Made by a program: the position numbers and the translations under genes
Source of the DNA: Trematomus loennbergii
Lineage: Eukaryota > Chordata > Actinopteri > Perciformes > Nototheniidae
Assembly: GCA_012861695.1 (NCBI GenBank)
Contig: JAAOOA010000055.1
Span: forward strand, 1,269,712 to 1,333,711
Length of the DNA stretch: 64,000 nt
Reading direction: 5' to 3'
The notes under the pieces: model-generated
Database searches by the model: none
Told to the model about the DNA's origin: nothing
What the model saw: only the letters and a program-made list of their open reading frames with translations
In this document: one piece after another, positions 1-10,469 of the stretch
Layout of the letters: every line of letters begins with the position of its first letter
How positions within the stretch are numbered: position 1 is the stretch's first letter

Positions 1-342
1 CTGCCCGACCAAGCAAGGAGGCAGAGGCAGAGAGTTCAAATACAACCCGGTGTGGGCATGTATTCCTCTTTGTGGTACATGATACACAGCCTCAATATGA
101 CTGTCTCACGTGAACACAGTCACCAGCCACCAGGACCTCACACACACACACTAACAGGAAAACAGAACCTAAATACACACAGGACTAATCAAACCAACAA
201 GACACAGGTGAGGAGGAGGAGAAACACAGGGCACCAGGTGAACGCAATCACCAGCAACAGACAAGACGGGAGGGGGAACACTTTTCAAACTAAAACAGGA
301 AACAGAGACAGACAAACTAAAACATAGACAGATTGTGACTAA
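1..342 (-). mobile_element. TIR element, reverse copy of the 12.1-12.4 kb element
   Basis: This stretch matches the reverse complement of the small element at 12083-12448 over most of its length, for example AACACTTTTCAAACTAAAAC and the terminal CAGACAGATTGTGAC. The right end is clear at about 340. The left end is diverged or lies at the window edge. No coding capacity is seen. Confidence 0.6.
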
Positions 343-599
343 TATATGCATAAATTACATATAATCACATGCTTCCTGTGCAATGTTTTAGCGTGGAACA
401 AATGAATATACTTCGCCAATAATGAAGCTATATAATCCGTAACGGAGACCGAGATCTATGGCCCCAGAGATCAACTCCAATAGAATTGACTCTGCATTTT
501 GATCGCACTCTAGAAGCTATGAGTAATAAATACACTCCAAAATGATTAAATATCACTATTTCAGAGCAAAATAGTAATTACTCTGGAAAAAATACTCAC
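343..599. other. Unassigned spacer
   Basis: AT-rich unique-looking sequence. No reading frame, RNA gene or terminal repeat was seen. It adjoins the truncated mdh1b exon 3 copy, and the missing mdh1b exons are not here. Confidence 0.4.
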
Positions 600-933
600 C
601 AATATTTCCTGTGTGTCCTCGAGCCATTCCTATCGAGAGACAAGTGAGAGGAAACAGGATAAATATACTGATGATTTGTAAGTCAAAGAGACTTAATATA
701 GTTTAAAATAAGCAATATTACCTTCCATGCATGTGGAAGGACTGAGATCTTGTGGATCCTGAAGTTTGGCAGACATCTCTGCAGACTGTCTGCTAATAGT
801 TCCGCTTTGGCGTAATGTGGGCAGTCAGTTTTGCCTGAAGAGATAACAAGTGTAGCAGTTATATGTTTTATATTCTACATTAACACGTTAAAAGAAAATG
901 AGTTACTTTACCAGCGAGCACAAATGTAGCCAT
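600..933 (-). pseudogene. mdh1b: Duplicated 5' fragment of mdh1b (exons 1-3, truncated)
   Basis: Reading on the minus strand, exon 1 (933-912) starts MATFVLA, exon 2 (834-722) encodes [18 protein letters not shown] onward, and exon 3 begins at 629 with EWLEDT. The same three exons occur at 10469-10025. Here exon 3 leaves the homology after EWLEDT, at about base 613. The new sequence continues in frame with Gln-Glu-Ile-Leu to a good GTGAGT donor just after base 600, so a short chimeric exon could still splice. No later mdh1b exon lies to the left inside the window. The second residue pair differs from the other copy (MAT versus MAK). Family knowledge: MDH1B is a malate-dehydrogenase-like protein of unproven activity. 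Inference: a partial tandem duplicate whose 5' end keeps the ancestral head-to-head position with fastkd2, or a haplotype misjoin. Confidence 0.75.
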
Positions 934-1191
934 TGCATCCCGGATGGCGTCGGTTGCTAGGAAACTGTGGGTGTAGCGCTTATTTGAGTCCGTGTAGGAA
1001 GCGCTGCAAACAAACATAAAACCAGGGCCTGTTATTGTGATGAATATGAGGCCTATCATTAAACATGTACACCATGTGGTGGTATAAAGCGTGATAAATA
1101 TTGTGCTTGAGACGTTGTATATTTACAATGACCATTTTTTACTATTGTATTCGTGCTGAACCGGGTTGACAGGGGGACTTAATATGGCAGC
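613..1191 (+). repeat. Direct repeat copy A (mdh1b 5' region)
   Basis: This matches 10143-10707 almost base for base, apart from a few substitutions and indels. One indel is about 27 bp of extra sequence near 980-1006. Homology starts at GTGTCCTCGAG inside mdh1b exon 3 and stops at TAATATGGCAGC. Both copies have the same orientation and lie about 9.5 kb apart. Confidence 0.9.
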
Positions 1192-1587
1192 GCACACAGC
1201 ACGGAGCAGCGCATGGAGTGCGAGCAAACATTAGTATCGTTTTAGTGTAATGTAGCCCTGTGTCCCTTAGTTTAACACATTTCAAACTCAAACATGTTTT
1301 AGCAAGAGCCGTGTGTTTCTTTGTGACAGTTACTTGTGTTGGAGTAATAAGGTATGGTGCGTCACTTTGCTAACATTAGATAATGTGAGCTAGCCAGTGT
1401 TTTTGGAGGAGCCAGTCCGTTGACCTTGTTTTATCTTCAGTCATAGTACTTTGTAATACTTAATTTTTACTAATTACTTATTTGAGGTAACCGTCTATGT
1501 GGCCAATAATGTAAATAAAGTGTTGACTGAAGATAATTTGGAAATAAATGCCATACTTTTTACATTTTACTCAAATTGCTAGCTACA

Positions 1588-1648
1588 TTTGCAGGGAAAT
1601 AGAATGTTACATGCAAAAATTCATTCATAGCATTCTATTTCCTGCAAA
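1588..1648. other. Imperfect hairpin, about 61 nt
   Basis: TTTGCAGGGAAATAGAATG at 1588-1606 pairs with CATTCTATTTCCTGCAAA at 1631-1648, with one bulged base and a 24-nt loop. The size resembles a small MITE or a pre-miRNA-like fold. Nothing shows that it is processed. Confidence 0.45.
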
Positions 1649-1737
1649 CTACTGCTTTATTTATCTTATTGCTATTTAACTATTTTATTACGGTGTAAAA
1701 AAGATTTTGTGTTTTATATTAGATTTCTTGTTTTTTA

Positions 1738-1822
1738 TATTTTATGTATGCACCATGACATCAAGTCAAATTCCTAGTATGTGTGAACCTACCTGGCAAT
1801 AAACCTGATTCTGATTCTGAAA
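1738..1822 (+). repeat. LINE 3'-tail-like repeat ending in (TGATTC)n
   Basis: Contains TATGTATGCACCATGACATC, then AAACCTGATTCTGATTCTGA. It is nearly the same as 15165-15252. Tails of the form AATAAA(N)CTGATTCTGATTC are typical of fish non-LTR retrotransposons; the exact clade is not assigned. Confidence 0.6.
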
Positions 1823-1916
1823 TACCTGATTGAGATTTTTCCTTCACATAGGGGCAGTGCGTAAATTAAGGACGCAAGGACTCTTTCTATCTCGTCCCCT
1901 AAGTCATTACAGTACA

Positions 1917-4900
1917 ATGTCTGTCTGGGTGACAAAAGAGGTAATGAGATGGGGATGCCTTTGCAGCCGCAGGTCTCTATGGCAACAGAGCAATCTAATG
2001 GGGAAGAAATCACCCAAATACACATCTTTCCCCAGTCAGCAGTTAGCACACATATGGGGCACAAAGCACCATCAGACATGCCTGGAAAGCAACCGTGTGA
2101 GTTCAGTGAGGTTCTACTCAAAGGGGACGATTCACAGTGAGGTCCTGGAAGAGAAGGAGCCTCTTTCCTCTCCCCTGGCAAAGTCTTCGCTGCCCAATGA
2201 GAACCAATCTGAAGAGACACCCAAAGGCGATACAGTGGACTTCACCTTTAATGGACCGCCTGAAAAGCTGTGGCTCCCAGTCAGACGTGTTGGAGCTCAC
2301 CTCCAAATATGCACCCACGCTTAAGCAGATCAGCTTGTGCCTGAGCCACATCTGGTTAATTACTAAGACGATGTCGCTGATAAGCGGCGCTACGAGCTGC
2401 AGCTCATGTTTGAGCATCCTGGTTTTGACGTGCTGCTGCAACAAGCCATGAGGAGTGTGGGGCAAATGAGCAATAAAGACGTAGCTTATTCTCTCCTGAA
2501 TATGGTCAATCTTGGGGTTCCTCAGGACAGCCTTGTGATCCAGACTTTTCTCCGAACTGCCAGGTAGTTGGCGAAAGATTGACCATCAAGGAATGTAATT
2601 TTCCATTTGGAAATGTTTTTGTTTTTAACCCAAGTTAATGTTATTGTCCACTAACAGGAGAATATCTGACTTTGATGGAAGTGCTTGTCCATCTTGGCCT
2701 CCTGTCTGCTAAACATGGAGCACAGCAACAACACTGACGCACTGAAGGATGGCGTGAGGTCAGGATTGTGTTGTTGTTAGGAAGACCCCTTGAAATATTT
2801 ACATGACAACTTTTTTTTCAGATTCTGAAACATTTTCGTTTTTTTGTGGCTGTGTCCTAGGATGGTGGTTGAGGCCCGTCTTCCCGGCATCAAGAACGTA
2901 AAGCTCTGCAGAATATAATGCGTATGTTAGCAAAGACGCCCCAATGGCCTCAAACGGCAATTCGAGGTTGGTTTATGAGTCCTGGTTTTAACCATATTTA
3001 CCCTGATTTATTTGATTCTAAATTTCTCAAAGTTTATAATTGTGCAGAGATGTCCCTGACTGCTCATGACATTATCTAATAACAGCTATCTCATTGAAAT
3101 ATCATAGTATTTATAAACTACAGGGCATGACCAAGAAATGTCTTGTATTTCAAAGTCTATGCAACTGAATCCATTCCCCATTGACTCATTCTGTCCCCTG
3201 CTTCCTCCAGGCGAAGGCCTTATCAATGTCAAACCACTTCAGCCTTCTAGACTCCCAGCAGATGATCATCGCAATGGCCGCAATAATTTATACTCCAAAC
3301 CACTGCTGGACATCTGCAGTAAGATGATTCAAGGTAAACACGGCTCTGAATTCTAGTCTATAAATGAAATCAGAAGTATTTTCTCATTGTTTGATTAACC
3401 TGCTAATCCCTCCTTTGGTAGAAAACATCAATGGGATCCCCTTCAACCTACTGTTTAAACCATGCAGTCGTACAGGCAGCTGAATACAGAGACTTGGAGC
3501 TGCTCACTAACTTTTCAGAACACGCCGCCTCTATGATCGACATATGGACCAAAAAACAGGTGTTGCAACAGAACCCTCGTAAAATGTATAATCTCAATAA
3601 TACAAACGGCTAAGCAAGAATCTATTTAAGTGTTTTTAAAAATGATCTAAAAGTGTCTCCCTGTCTGTTCAGGTGCTCCTCTTCCTGTCTGTGTGAGAAG
3701 CTCACCTTCTGTCCTGCCGCAGTAATGGAGGCATTCGCTGGAAAAGTGATAGAAAATCCCAAAGCTCTGACACTGCAAGACCTGCTCTGTGTGGTCAAGG
3801 TTTACTCCAATCTCAACTACGATCTGCAGCACAGGAGTCAGCAGTAGGTCACTCACATGGCTTCAAATGATACTCATACACAGGCCCTACAATTCATATT
3901 TAGCAGTAGATATTGCAACTTGCTCTTTTTTTAGTTAGGATTTCTGTAACCTTTTTTTATTAAATAAATATGATTTATTTACAATTTCTTTGTTTGTGAG
4001 CATGGAGTGTATTGCTTGGGGGTAAATTATCATCTACAAAGATAACCTGACTCATACTGTATCATATTGGCAGGTTTTTGTATAAAATCTGGTTTAAAAC
4101 ATTTTTTAATGCAATTTAAATGACAATTGGTTTCCTTTTTGCTGTGGCAGGTTCCTGGATAGTCTGATCCCGGCTCTGGTCTCCTATCTGCCCAAGATGT
4201 CCAGCTTTGAGTTGTTGAAGCGGTCTATCATCTGTGTCTACTGGGCCACTTCCCCTCTGCACTCCTGGAGCCCCTCCTGCAGAGCAGCACACTGGAGAAG
4301 CTTAAATCCACAAGTAAGACAAACAAATTCTTTTTTTTTATTCCCCCCACACTTGGATCTTTTGGAGTTCATTTATCTGATTCTTTTTCTCCTCAGATCC
4401 ATTTACCTCGCCAACCAGGAGTGGATGTTTCAGACGGTGAACTTGTGCCTCCATTGAGCATCCTGTGCTCCCTCAGCCCCTGACGGTGCCCCCACTCTCC
4501 TGGGAGCCCCCGTCCTGGACAGTGGAGCTGTGACCCCGGAGCTCTCGCAGTGCCTGCAGAGTGTGATGGAGGACCAGGCGAACACCACTCTGCAGGAGAG
4601 GGTGTTGCTGTTGGGCTTCTACTTCATAGGTAAACACTATCTGGAATACTTCTTTATTTGTCTTTTCTACCGCCTTCACCTCCCTCCACTTGCTAAGATA
4701 ACTGAAGTATTTCGCTTGTGACTCGTAGATGGAGTGATCACCAAACCTCTGCCGTCTGAGACTGATAGCGGCGGTGCAGAGAGCAGACAGAGGTAAGATC
4801 AGTCTGCAGGAGATAACATCAGCTGACTCTTTAAACATATATGTTGGTATTTTGTTTTGGATTTATCGTGATAACAAAAGGTGGAGAGGATGTTCAGCCG

Positions 4901-5753
4901 CTCTTTTTGTTGAGTCAGTCGGGCAAATCTGATTCCACAACCTTTTTTACAGATGCTTTAATATCATTTTGAACTCATTTCAAGATTTGAAATAGGATAT
5001 TCAGGCACAACCTTTTGTCACTTGCTTTCACTGAGGAACACAGGCTGGTAACAATTTAAGACTTGGTTGAAAATGATGTGTTAAAGGCTTATCCAGCAAC
5101 TACCAACAGCTAAACAAATATAACTTCCATATGTGTTTGAAAACGTTTTTTTTCATTTGAAAGCAAGACAAAATAACCTATTGAAAATCAAAGAAACGTA
5201 ATAACCCTGCTGTGTAAAGGTTAGTTGTGAAGTGTGTGCCAACGGTCACATTGTCACATAAGCCTTCACATTTAGGTCTTTTAAATGCCACTTTCCCCCG
5301 TCCTAGGATTGCAGTCATTTGCCCAGCACACTATAGTTTCTGCTTTGGCACGTCCCATCCCCGCGGCACTCTGGCTCTCAAGATGCGCCACCTGAAGACC
5401 CTCGGATATGACCCTGTCTGGGTGAGACTGAGAGACGATTACAGTTTGTAATGATCGAGTTTAAACTGTTACTTTAAGTGTCAGAATAATATTGATTTCT
5501 TCATTTCCTGTAGCCTCTTAAATTAAACCTTCCTTCACCCACAGTTCCTCGTTTGACAATTGCTTGCTAACATTTGATCAGAAAACAAATTATACTACTA
5601 CCAATTGACGAAGTGAGAGTAACAAAATGTATTTATCCTCTTCCTGTCCTCCAGGTGACGGAGCAGGAGCTGCGGTCTACGCCAGAGGAAAAGAGGACGG
5701 ATTTCCTCAGGGATCGGATTTTTCCAGATCACAAGCTGAAGTGGAGAAACTAA
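1917..5753 (+). CDS. fastkd2: FAST kinase domain-containing protein 2-like (frames broken by indels)
   Basis: FASTKD2 is a mitochondrial RNA-binding protein needed for 16S rRNA processing and mitoribosome assembly. Exons seen: 1852-2563, 2658-2758, 2861-2966, 3211-3333, 3422-3559, 3673-3843, 4151-4313, 4397-4629, 4729-4792, 5307-5421, 5655-5753, all with GT-AG borders. The chosen ATG at 1917 opens a basic, Arg/Ser-rich leader consistent with mitochondrial import. Recognisable blocks include YELQLMFEHPGFDVLLQQAM, NLGVPQDSLVIQTFLRTAR, ELLTNFSEHAASMIDIWTKK and a C-terminal RAP domain (GTLALKMRHLKTLGYDPVW, then FPDHKLKWRN and stop). At least eight single-base frame changes are needed (near 2275, 2375, 2680, 2905, 3290, 3460, 3690 and 4255-4455), so this is either a decayed copy or poorly polished sequence. 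FASTKD2 rather than another FASTKD is chosen partly from its mdh1b and cd28 neighbours. Confidence 0.8.
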
Positions 5754-5853
5754 ACCTAAACACGAACTAGGAGTCACAAACTGTGCAATCATCGTCAACA
5801 CACAGGTTGTGGTTTGCTATTTTTAGCTTTGTATAGAATGAGGAAGAGAAACA

Positions 5854-5859
5854 AATAAA
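5854..5859 (+). terminator. Poly(A) signal of fastkd2
   Basis: AATAAA lies about 100 bases after the RAP-domain stop codon. A TG-rich stretch follows. Confidence 0.7.
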
Positions 5860-5952
5860 GTATTTTTATTATAAACTCCGAACTGATGTTTCTGTGTTTC
5901 TCAGAAATGAGCGTGGAAAGAGATGTGATTCACACCAAAGTTTGTAGAATGT

Positions 5953-5958
5953 TTTATT
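5953..5958 (-). terminator. Poly(A) signal of cd28
   Basis: The minus strand reads AATAAAATAAAAC, about 345 bases past the cd28 stop codon. The 3' ends of fastkd2 and cd28 therefore converge within about 100 bp. Confidence 0.55.
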
Positions 5959-6058
5959 TTATTTTGAAATTGTGGTCACTCGTGATTCACCACACAGGAT
6001 TTGTAAATGAGGTCAAATCCCCTCATTCAGACGAATGAATCTGTTTCAACCACAGAGG

Positions 6059-6134
6059 GTTCCTGCTGCAGATCAGTGCAGCAGGAACAGCGTTCACTGT
6101 CTCTTCATTTGAAAAGAAGAGACAGTGAACGCTG
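6059..6134 (-). promoter_or_regulatory. Two tandem perfect stem-loops in the predicted cd28 3' UTR
   Basis: Stem 1 (6059-6088): 12 perfect base pairs, GTTCCTGCTGCA against TGCAGCAGGAAC, with a 6-nt loop. Stem 2 (6088-6134): 19 perfect base pairs, CAGCGTTCACTGTCTCTTC against its exact complement, with a 9-nt loop. They abut and lie between the cd28 stop codon and its predicted poly(A) signal. A role as an RNA regulatory element is inference. Confidence 0.7.
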
Positions 6135-6301
6135 CCTAAGATTTGTATTCTTTAAAAAAACTGATAAAAAAGAGCTGCTGCTTTCGCTATGTAGACAAGT
6201 ACAGAGAAAGAAAATGAACTTAACAAAACCTCGCTCAGGATATTTTTCTGAGCTACTTCACGGACACCTGTGTTTTTATATGTACACTAACAGGGGTAAC
6301 G

Positions 6302-8774
6302 TTAACTGAAGTGCCGTGGTCCAGGATTCTGGACCCATTTGTTTTTCCTGCGGTCCCGGGGTGCTTTGGGTTTGGTGTTCATGTAGTCGCTGTGGGACTC
6401 TGAGCTCCTCCACTTCACCTGTAAGAGAAACACAGCATCATGTGAGTGCAGGTATATAATGCACTACCATACCCACATGGTCATAATGTCATATCATTGA
6501 GGACGAAAGGGACATGTCTTCTGGATTTCATGGGTTTTTCTGGGATTTGGGCACCTGACGTACCTTTCATAATTTCAAAGAAAAACGTTTTTGAATGAAT
6601 AAGAAACACACGAGTGCAAAAATATTAAAGCATTTGAATATATTGAACTAGATGTAAAGGAACAAGATCACAAAATGTACTATAAGTAAGCTTTAGTCTC
6701 TTATTTTGTAGACAGTCTTAAAATATTTACGAACAATATGTCTCTTTTTGGTGTGCCTGTAGTTTAATTATCTAGTCTTTTCTCCAGCTCTAAAAAGCTC
6801 ACAGAGGTTCTGGTTGTATTTTTAAATGCTTCCTTAGTTTCAAAGACATAAAAGTTGAACATTTGACATACACTATAGTCCAAAGCAGGGGTAGCCAACA
6901 CGGTGCCCGCGGGCACTTAGTCGCCCGCGGGGCATGTTCTAAAAATAGCTCGCCAAGCAAATCCAAAATGTATAGAATACACAAAACAAAAAGGAAATGT
7001 AAAAAAGAATCTACCCTATGCATACACGAAACCTAAATCATAGCTCTCTCTATCTACTTACTATAACTCTATATCTATCTAATAACACCCCTCCTCCCCC
7101 CACCCCCACAATGAATATCGACCAATCACGTTCTTGCTTGATTTGCGGTACCAGTGTTGCAGTCTGGAAGAAATACAATGTGGCACCTCCCGCTGATTTT
7201 CCTTCTGGCAGAATCTACTCAACACATCAGCCCCATTGAACAGCCTATCATGCCAGCCTATACAACACATAGGGGGCAGAGTTTTACTCTGTGTGTTGCA
7301 ACTTGCATATATATTTATTGCACTTGACGCACACACACGCATGACGTAATTTCCACCTGGGAGAGGGGGAAATGTCCCCCGCTCTTTTCGAAATCCCGTT
7401 TGTGTCCCCCCACTTTAAAAATATGTTTATTTTTTTTTATCGCAAGCCGTCATCGACACGGAGGAGCATACAGCCTCTGATGGCGAGCGAGACAGAGGGA
7501 GAGAGAGAGAGAGAGAGGGGGGGGAGAGAGAGAGAGCGAGAGAGAGAGCTAGGGAGAGCACACCTTTATCTATTTAATATAGATAAAGTAAGAAATCATT
7601 CCAATGTGTATAGGACAGTAAAAAAAAAAAAAAAACAGTTTGAAAGGAGAGTGATTAGTAAAATAAGCATACATAAAATAAGCTAAGATAAGAATAAACC
7701 AGTTTAAATTATTTGTTATTGGTTGTGATCATATTCTAAAGATGTTTGGATTATTGAAAAGTATACATCTCCCTTTCATCTGAGTGTTGAGAGCTGTTTC
7801 CATCAATTCATGTTGTGCTCAAAGTGCTCCAGATTGATGCATTTCACTTCAACATTTAAAAATAATCTTCCCGGGGGTGCATGCCCCCGGACCCCCTAGA
7901 GGAGGTGAGGCCCGTCCACCCCCAAATAAAGCAGTTTAAAAAGAATTAAATTGCATACATGTTCTTTTAGTAAACACTGCAAACGGGTCCCACAGACCCA
8001 AACAGCACACAAAGGTTAAAGGTCAGAATATCATAATGTTAAAATGTGCTAAATATATACACTGCAAAAAACAAAAAAAACTTGTTTTATTTTTTGAAAG
8101 TAACCCTCACCCTAAAAAAGGTTGGTGACCCCTGGTCCAAAGGGTCATAAAAGGACAATGGCTGTTGCTCTGTAGTTTTAAATACGGTTTCCCTCCAAAC
8201 TCATGTAGTGTTATGTGATCTTACCCAGAAGATGCCTGCAATGATAGTGGCAGTTACGCCGTAAATGCTAAGGACTACAAGCCCCAGAATCCAAATCCAG
8301 AGAAGTCCATCCATTTGACCTCCACCTGCTTTTGTGTTCAAACTGCATTGGTGTCCTGGAAGAAACATATTCAGGAAGTATTCAGTGACTATATGCACAC
8401 AATTATAAATATTCCCCTGTTTCCTTCCAACCTTTAAGAGATATTTACCTTCTACTTGTACCAGGATAAACACAGTACTTGGCATTGTCTCAACGGGAGG
8501 GGGGTGAAGGACCATGCCCTCACATCTGTAGAGACCGAAGCTGCTGGCATTCACTCCCGTCAGCATGAAATTCACTGATTTATTTTTCTCTGTTTTCATG
8601 TAGTTCGACTTCTGCCTTGGTCTGAGGTTTCCATGTGGTGTTTCCATCGCGGATAACATGTTGGTTGGAAATCAATTCTTTGTTCTTGAGGAGTTTAAAG
8701 GTCTTGCTGGTTCAGCTCCGGGCAAGGCACGGGAGCATTGCCTCCGAAAGGTACGCAGATCATTTTCAGCTCTT
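6302..8774 (-). CDS. cd28: CD28-like T-cell co-stimulatory receptor (leader exon not found)
   Basis: CD28 is a type I membrane homodimer of the Ig superfamily that binds B7 ligands on T cells. Three exons are seen on the minus strand. The IgV exon (8774-8449) holds GLYRCEGMVLHPPPVE, the counterpart of the mammalian MYPPPY loop. The stalk and membrane exon (8355-8225) starts GHQC, with the dimerising cysteine position, then a strongly hydrophobic helix ending IAGIFW. The tail exon (6418-6302) reads VKWRSSESHSDYMNTKPKAP and ends at a stop. The FWV and HSDYMN context is diagnostic of CD28. The tail keeps the YMN Grb2-type site but has Thr where YMNM has Met. Frame changes occur near 8695 and 8595. 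No signal-peptide exon was found before mdh1b begins, so the gene may be 5'-truncated. Another CD28/CTLA4 family member is possible but the tail argues for CD28. Confidence 0.8.
6886..8134. mobile_element. hAT-like DNA transposon remnant with 8-bp TSD
   Basis: Ends are CAGGGGTAGCCAAC and GTTGGTGACCCCTG. The flanking 8-bp target duplication GTCCAAAG (6878-6885 and 8135-8142) is perfect, as expected for hAT. The interior retains a plus-strand zinc-finger-like fragment CLICGTSVAVWKKYNV (7134-7182), typical of the N-terminus of hAT-derived transposases, plus a (GA)n tract at 7497-7556 and a poly(A) stretch. It sits in the last intron of cd28 and has no intact transposase. Confidence 0.85.
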
Positions 8775-8819
8775 CTGCAGAGAAAAATGTTGATAATATA
8801 CTCTGAAAATACGTGTCTT

Positions 8820-10469
8820 TCACACCAATGTGAAACCAACACCAAACAGCTTGCAAAGGAAACGTCCTTTCACAGCTAACACTCCTGCAAACATTGATAG
8901 GTCAGTATAGAAACTGCCACTGATGTTTCCCCACACAATGACGTGTGTGACATCTACAGCAGAAGGGAGGGATCATTCATCTTGCTTAAGAAGGTGATGT
9001 ATTTAAAAGACCTATTAGGTACAAAGGGAGAATTTCCTACCTGACGTCCTCACTTTCAGCTTCCTTGCGATGATGGCCCTCGCTTCATTCTCCAGCTGAG
9101 TTGCCACGGTGACAAATTGGTTGCTGTCAATCAAGTTTACGTTGTCCAAAAGTAGTGAGCATCTCAGGTTGACAAAGGAGTCCCCAGACACGATGACCTT
9201 TACCTCCCTGTTGGCCCGTGTGTCAATCAGCTGTCCATACTCTCGTATCTGTCTGAGATTCTCTTCACCTTCTTCTTCATTTCCTCCTCATCTTCTGTAT
9301 CACTGTCATCAGACCAACACTCATCCTGAAGTAGAATGACATCAGCTTCTGTAAAGGCCTGTTCCAGATCTGTGTGAATGGTCACCTGTGAATGAATACA
9401 GTTAGATGGCTTTGTTTTCCTTCTGATTAGGTTTAAAAATAGTCTCCAAAAAGAAGCATACTTGATATAGCAGAGGGAGTGCCAGGTTCTCGTCTCCATC
9501 CTAAGCCACTGAAGTTGCTCCTCTTTCCCCTCCAGGTTTAAAAGGTGGAGGCTGATAGCAGAAGTGTTGGGGAACACCTCAGCAGAGAGCAGATTGGGGA
9601 TCAGGAGGTGGCCGGTTGGGCTGAGAGCGCTGGAAATACCCAATCTGTCAGCTGACAATTAAAAAAAATATCAACATTTGTATTTTATTTTCAAACCAAC
9701 CCACCTGCTGAGCCATATATGAAGGGGTTTAATAAGACTGACACGATGTTGCTCCTCTACGATTGAGTTCATCTTGGTTTCCAGATTCTCTGATGCAACA
9801 CTCAGCATGATATCTGTAGGCATATCTGATGTGACGCTGTAATAGTCCTGCACAACAAGGGATGACAACAATAACATGTGGCAGACCTAAACCTATAATC
9901 CAAGCCATTTGTTATATTTCTCACAGTTTAAAGAACATATAAGGAAGTCATTCATGGGGACAGAAATGATGCAGCATAACAGGATTTACTGTAGGTTTAG
10001 ACGGGATTTTGAAGGGTTATATACCTGACAATGCTCTAGGAAGTCACTAAACCCCCCTAAAAGCATCGCTTTCCCCCCTTGGTCCACCAGCTCCCTCCAA
10101 ACCAAAGGGGACTGCTCGTGTTTCCAGCCATTTCTTGTGCAGGTGTCCTCGAGCCATTCCTATCGAGAGACAAGTGAGAGGAAACAGGATAAATATACTG
10201 ATGATTTGTAAGTCAAAGAGACTTAATATAGTTTAAAATAAGCAATATTACCTTCCATGCATGTGGAAGGACTGAGATCTTGTGGATCCTGAAGTTTGGC
10301 AGACATCTCTGCAGACTGTCTGCTAATAGTTCCGCTTTGGCGTAATGTGGGCAGTCAGTTTTGCCTGAAGAGATAACAAGTGTAGCAGTTATATGTTTTA
10401 TATTCTACATTAACACGTCAAAAGAAAATGAGTAGATCACACTTTACCAGCGAGCACAAATTTAGCCAT
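8820..10469 (-). CDS. mdh1b: Malate dehydrogenase 1B-like, 3'-truncated
   Basis: MDH1B is a paralogue of cytosolic malate dehydrogenase with an extra N-terminal domain; its enzyme activity is unproven. Exons on the minus strand: 10469-10448 (MAKFVLAG), 10364-10252 ([18 protein letters not shown]), 10159-10025 ([20 protein letters not shown]), 9847-9705 ([20 protein letters not shown]), 9629-9462 ([20 protein letters not shown]), 9385-9041 ([18 protein letters not shown], then [16 protein letters not shown]) and 8953-8820 ([20 protein letters not shown]). After the WGNISG block the frame runs through unrelated residues to a stop at 8820-8822, so the C-terminal third of the family is missing. 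Frame changes are needed near 9500 and 9275. The cd28 Ig exon begins 46 bases beyond the stop. The start codon is supported by the family N-terminus and by the duplicate at 933. Confidence 0.8.

Larger units (their letters stand above)
934..1851. promoter_or_regulatory. Shared mdh1b/fastkd2 5' intergenic region
   Basis: This lies between the mdh1b start codon copy (minus) and the first recognised fastkd2 coding exon (plus, acceptor TTCCTTCACATAG before 1852). It probably contains a bidirectional promoter and a non-coding fastkd2 leader exon, since the first coding exon has a splice acceptor upstream of its ATG. The GC-richer part around 1180-1230 is the best promoter candidate. No TATA box was recognised. 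The distal part holds a 19-bp-stem inverted repeat and a LINE-tail-like repeat. Confidence 0.45.

Noticed and set aside
2118..2465. 115-residue minus-strand frame in fastkd2 exon 1
   Set aside because: Antisense shadow of the fastkd2 coding exon with no family resemblance.
6059..6134. Rho-independent terminator
   Set aside because: Strong stem-loops, but the context is a eukaryotic 3' UTR and no U-run follows.
7372..7686. 104-residue Arg/Glu-rich frame
   Set aside because: Produced by the (GA)n tract inside the hAT-like element.
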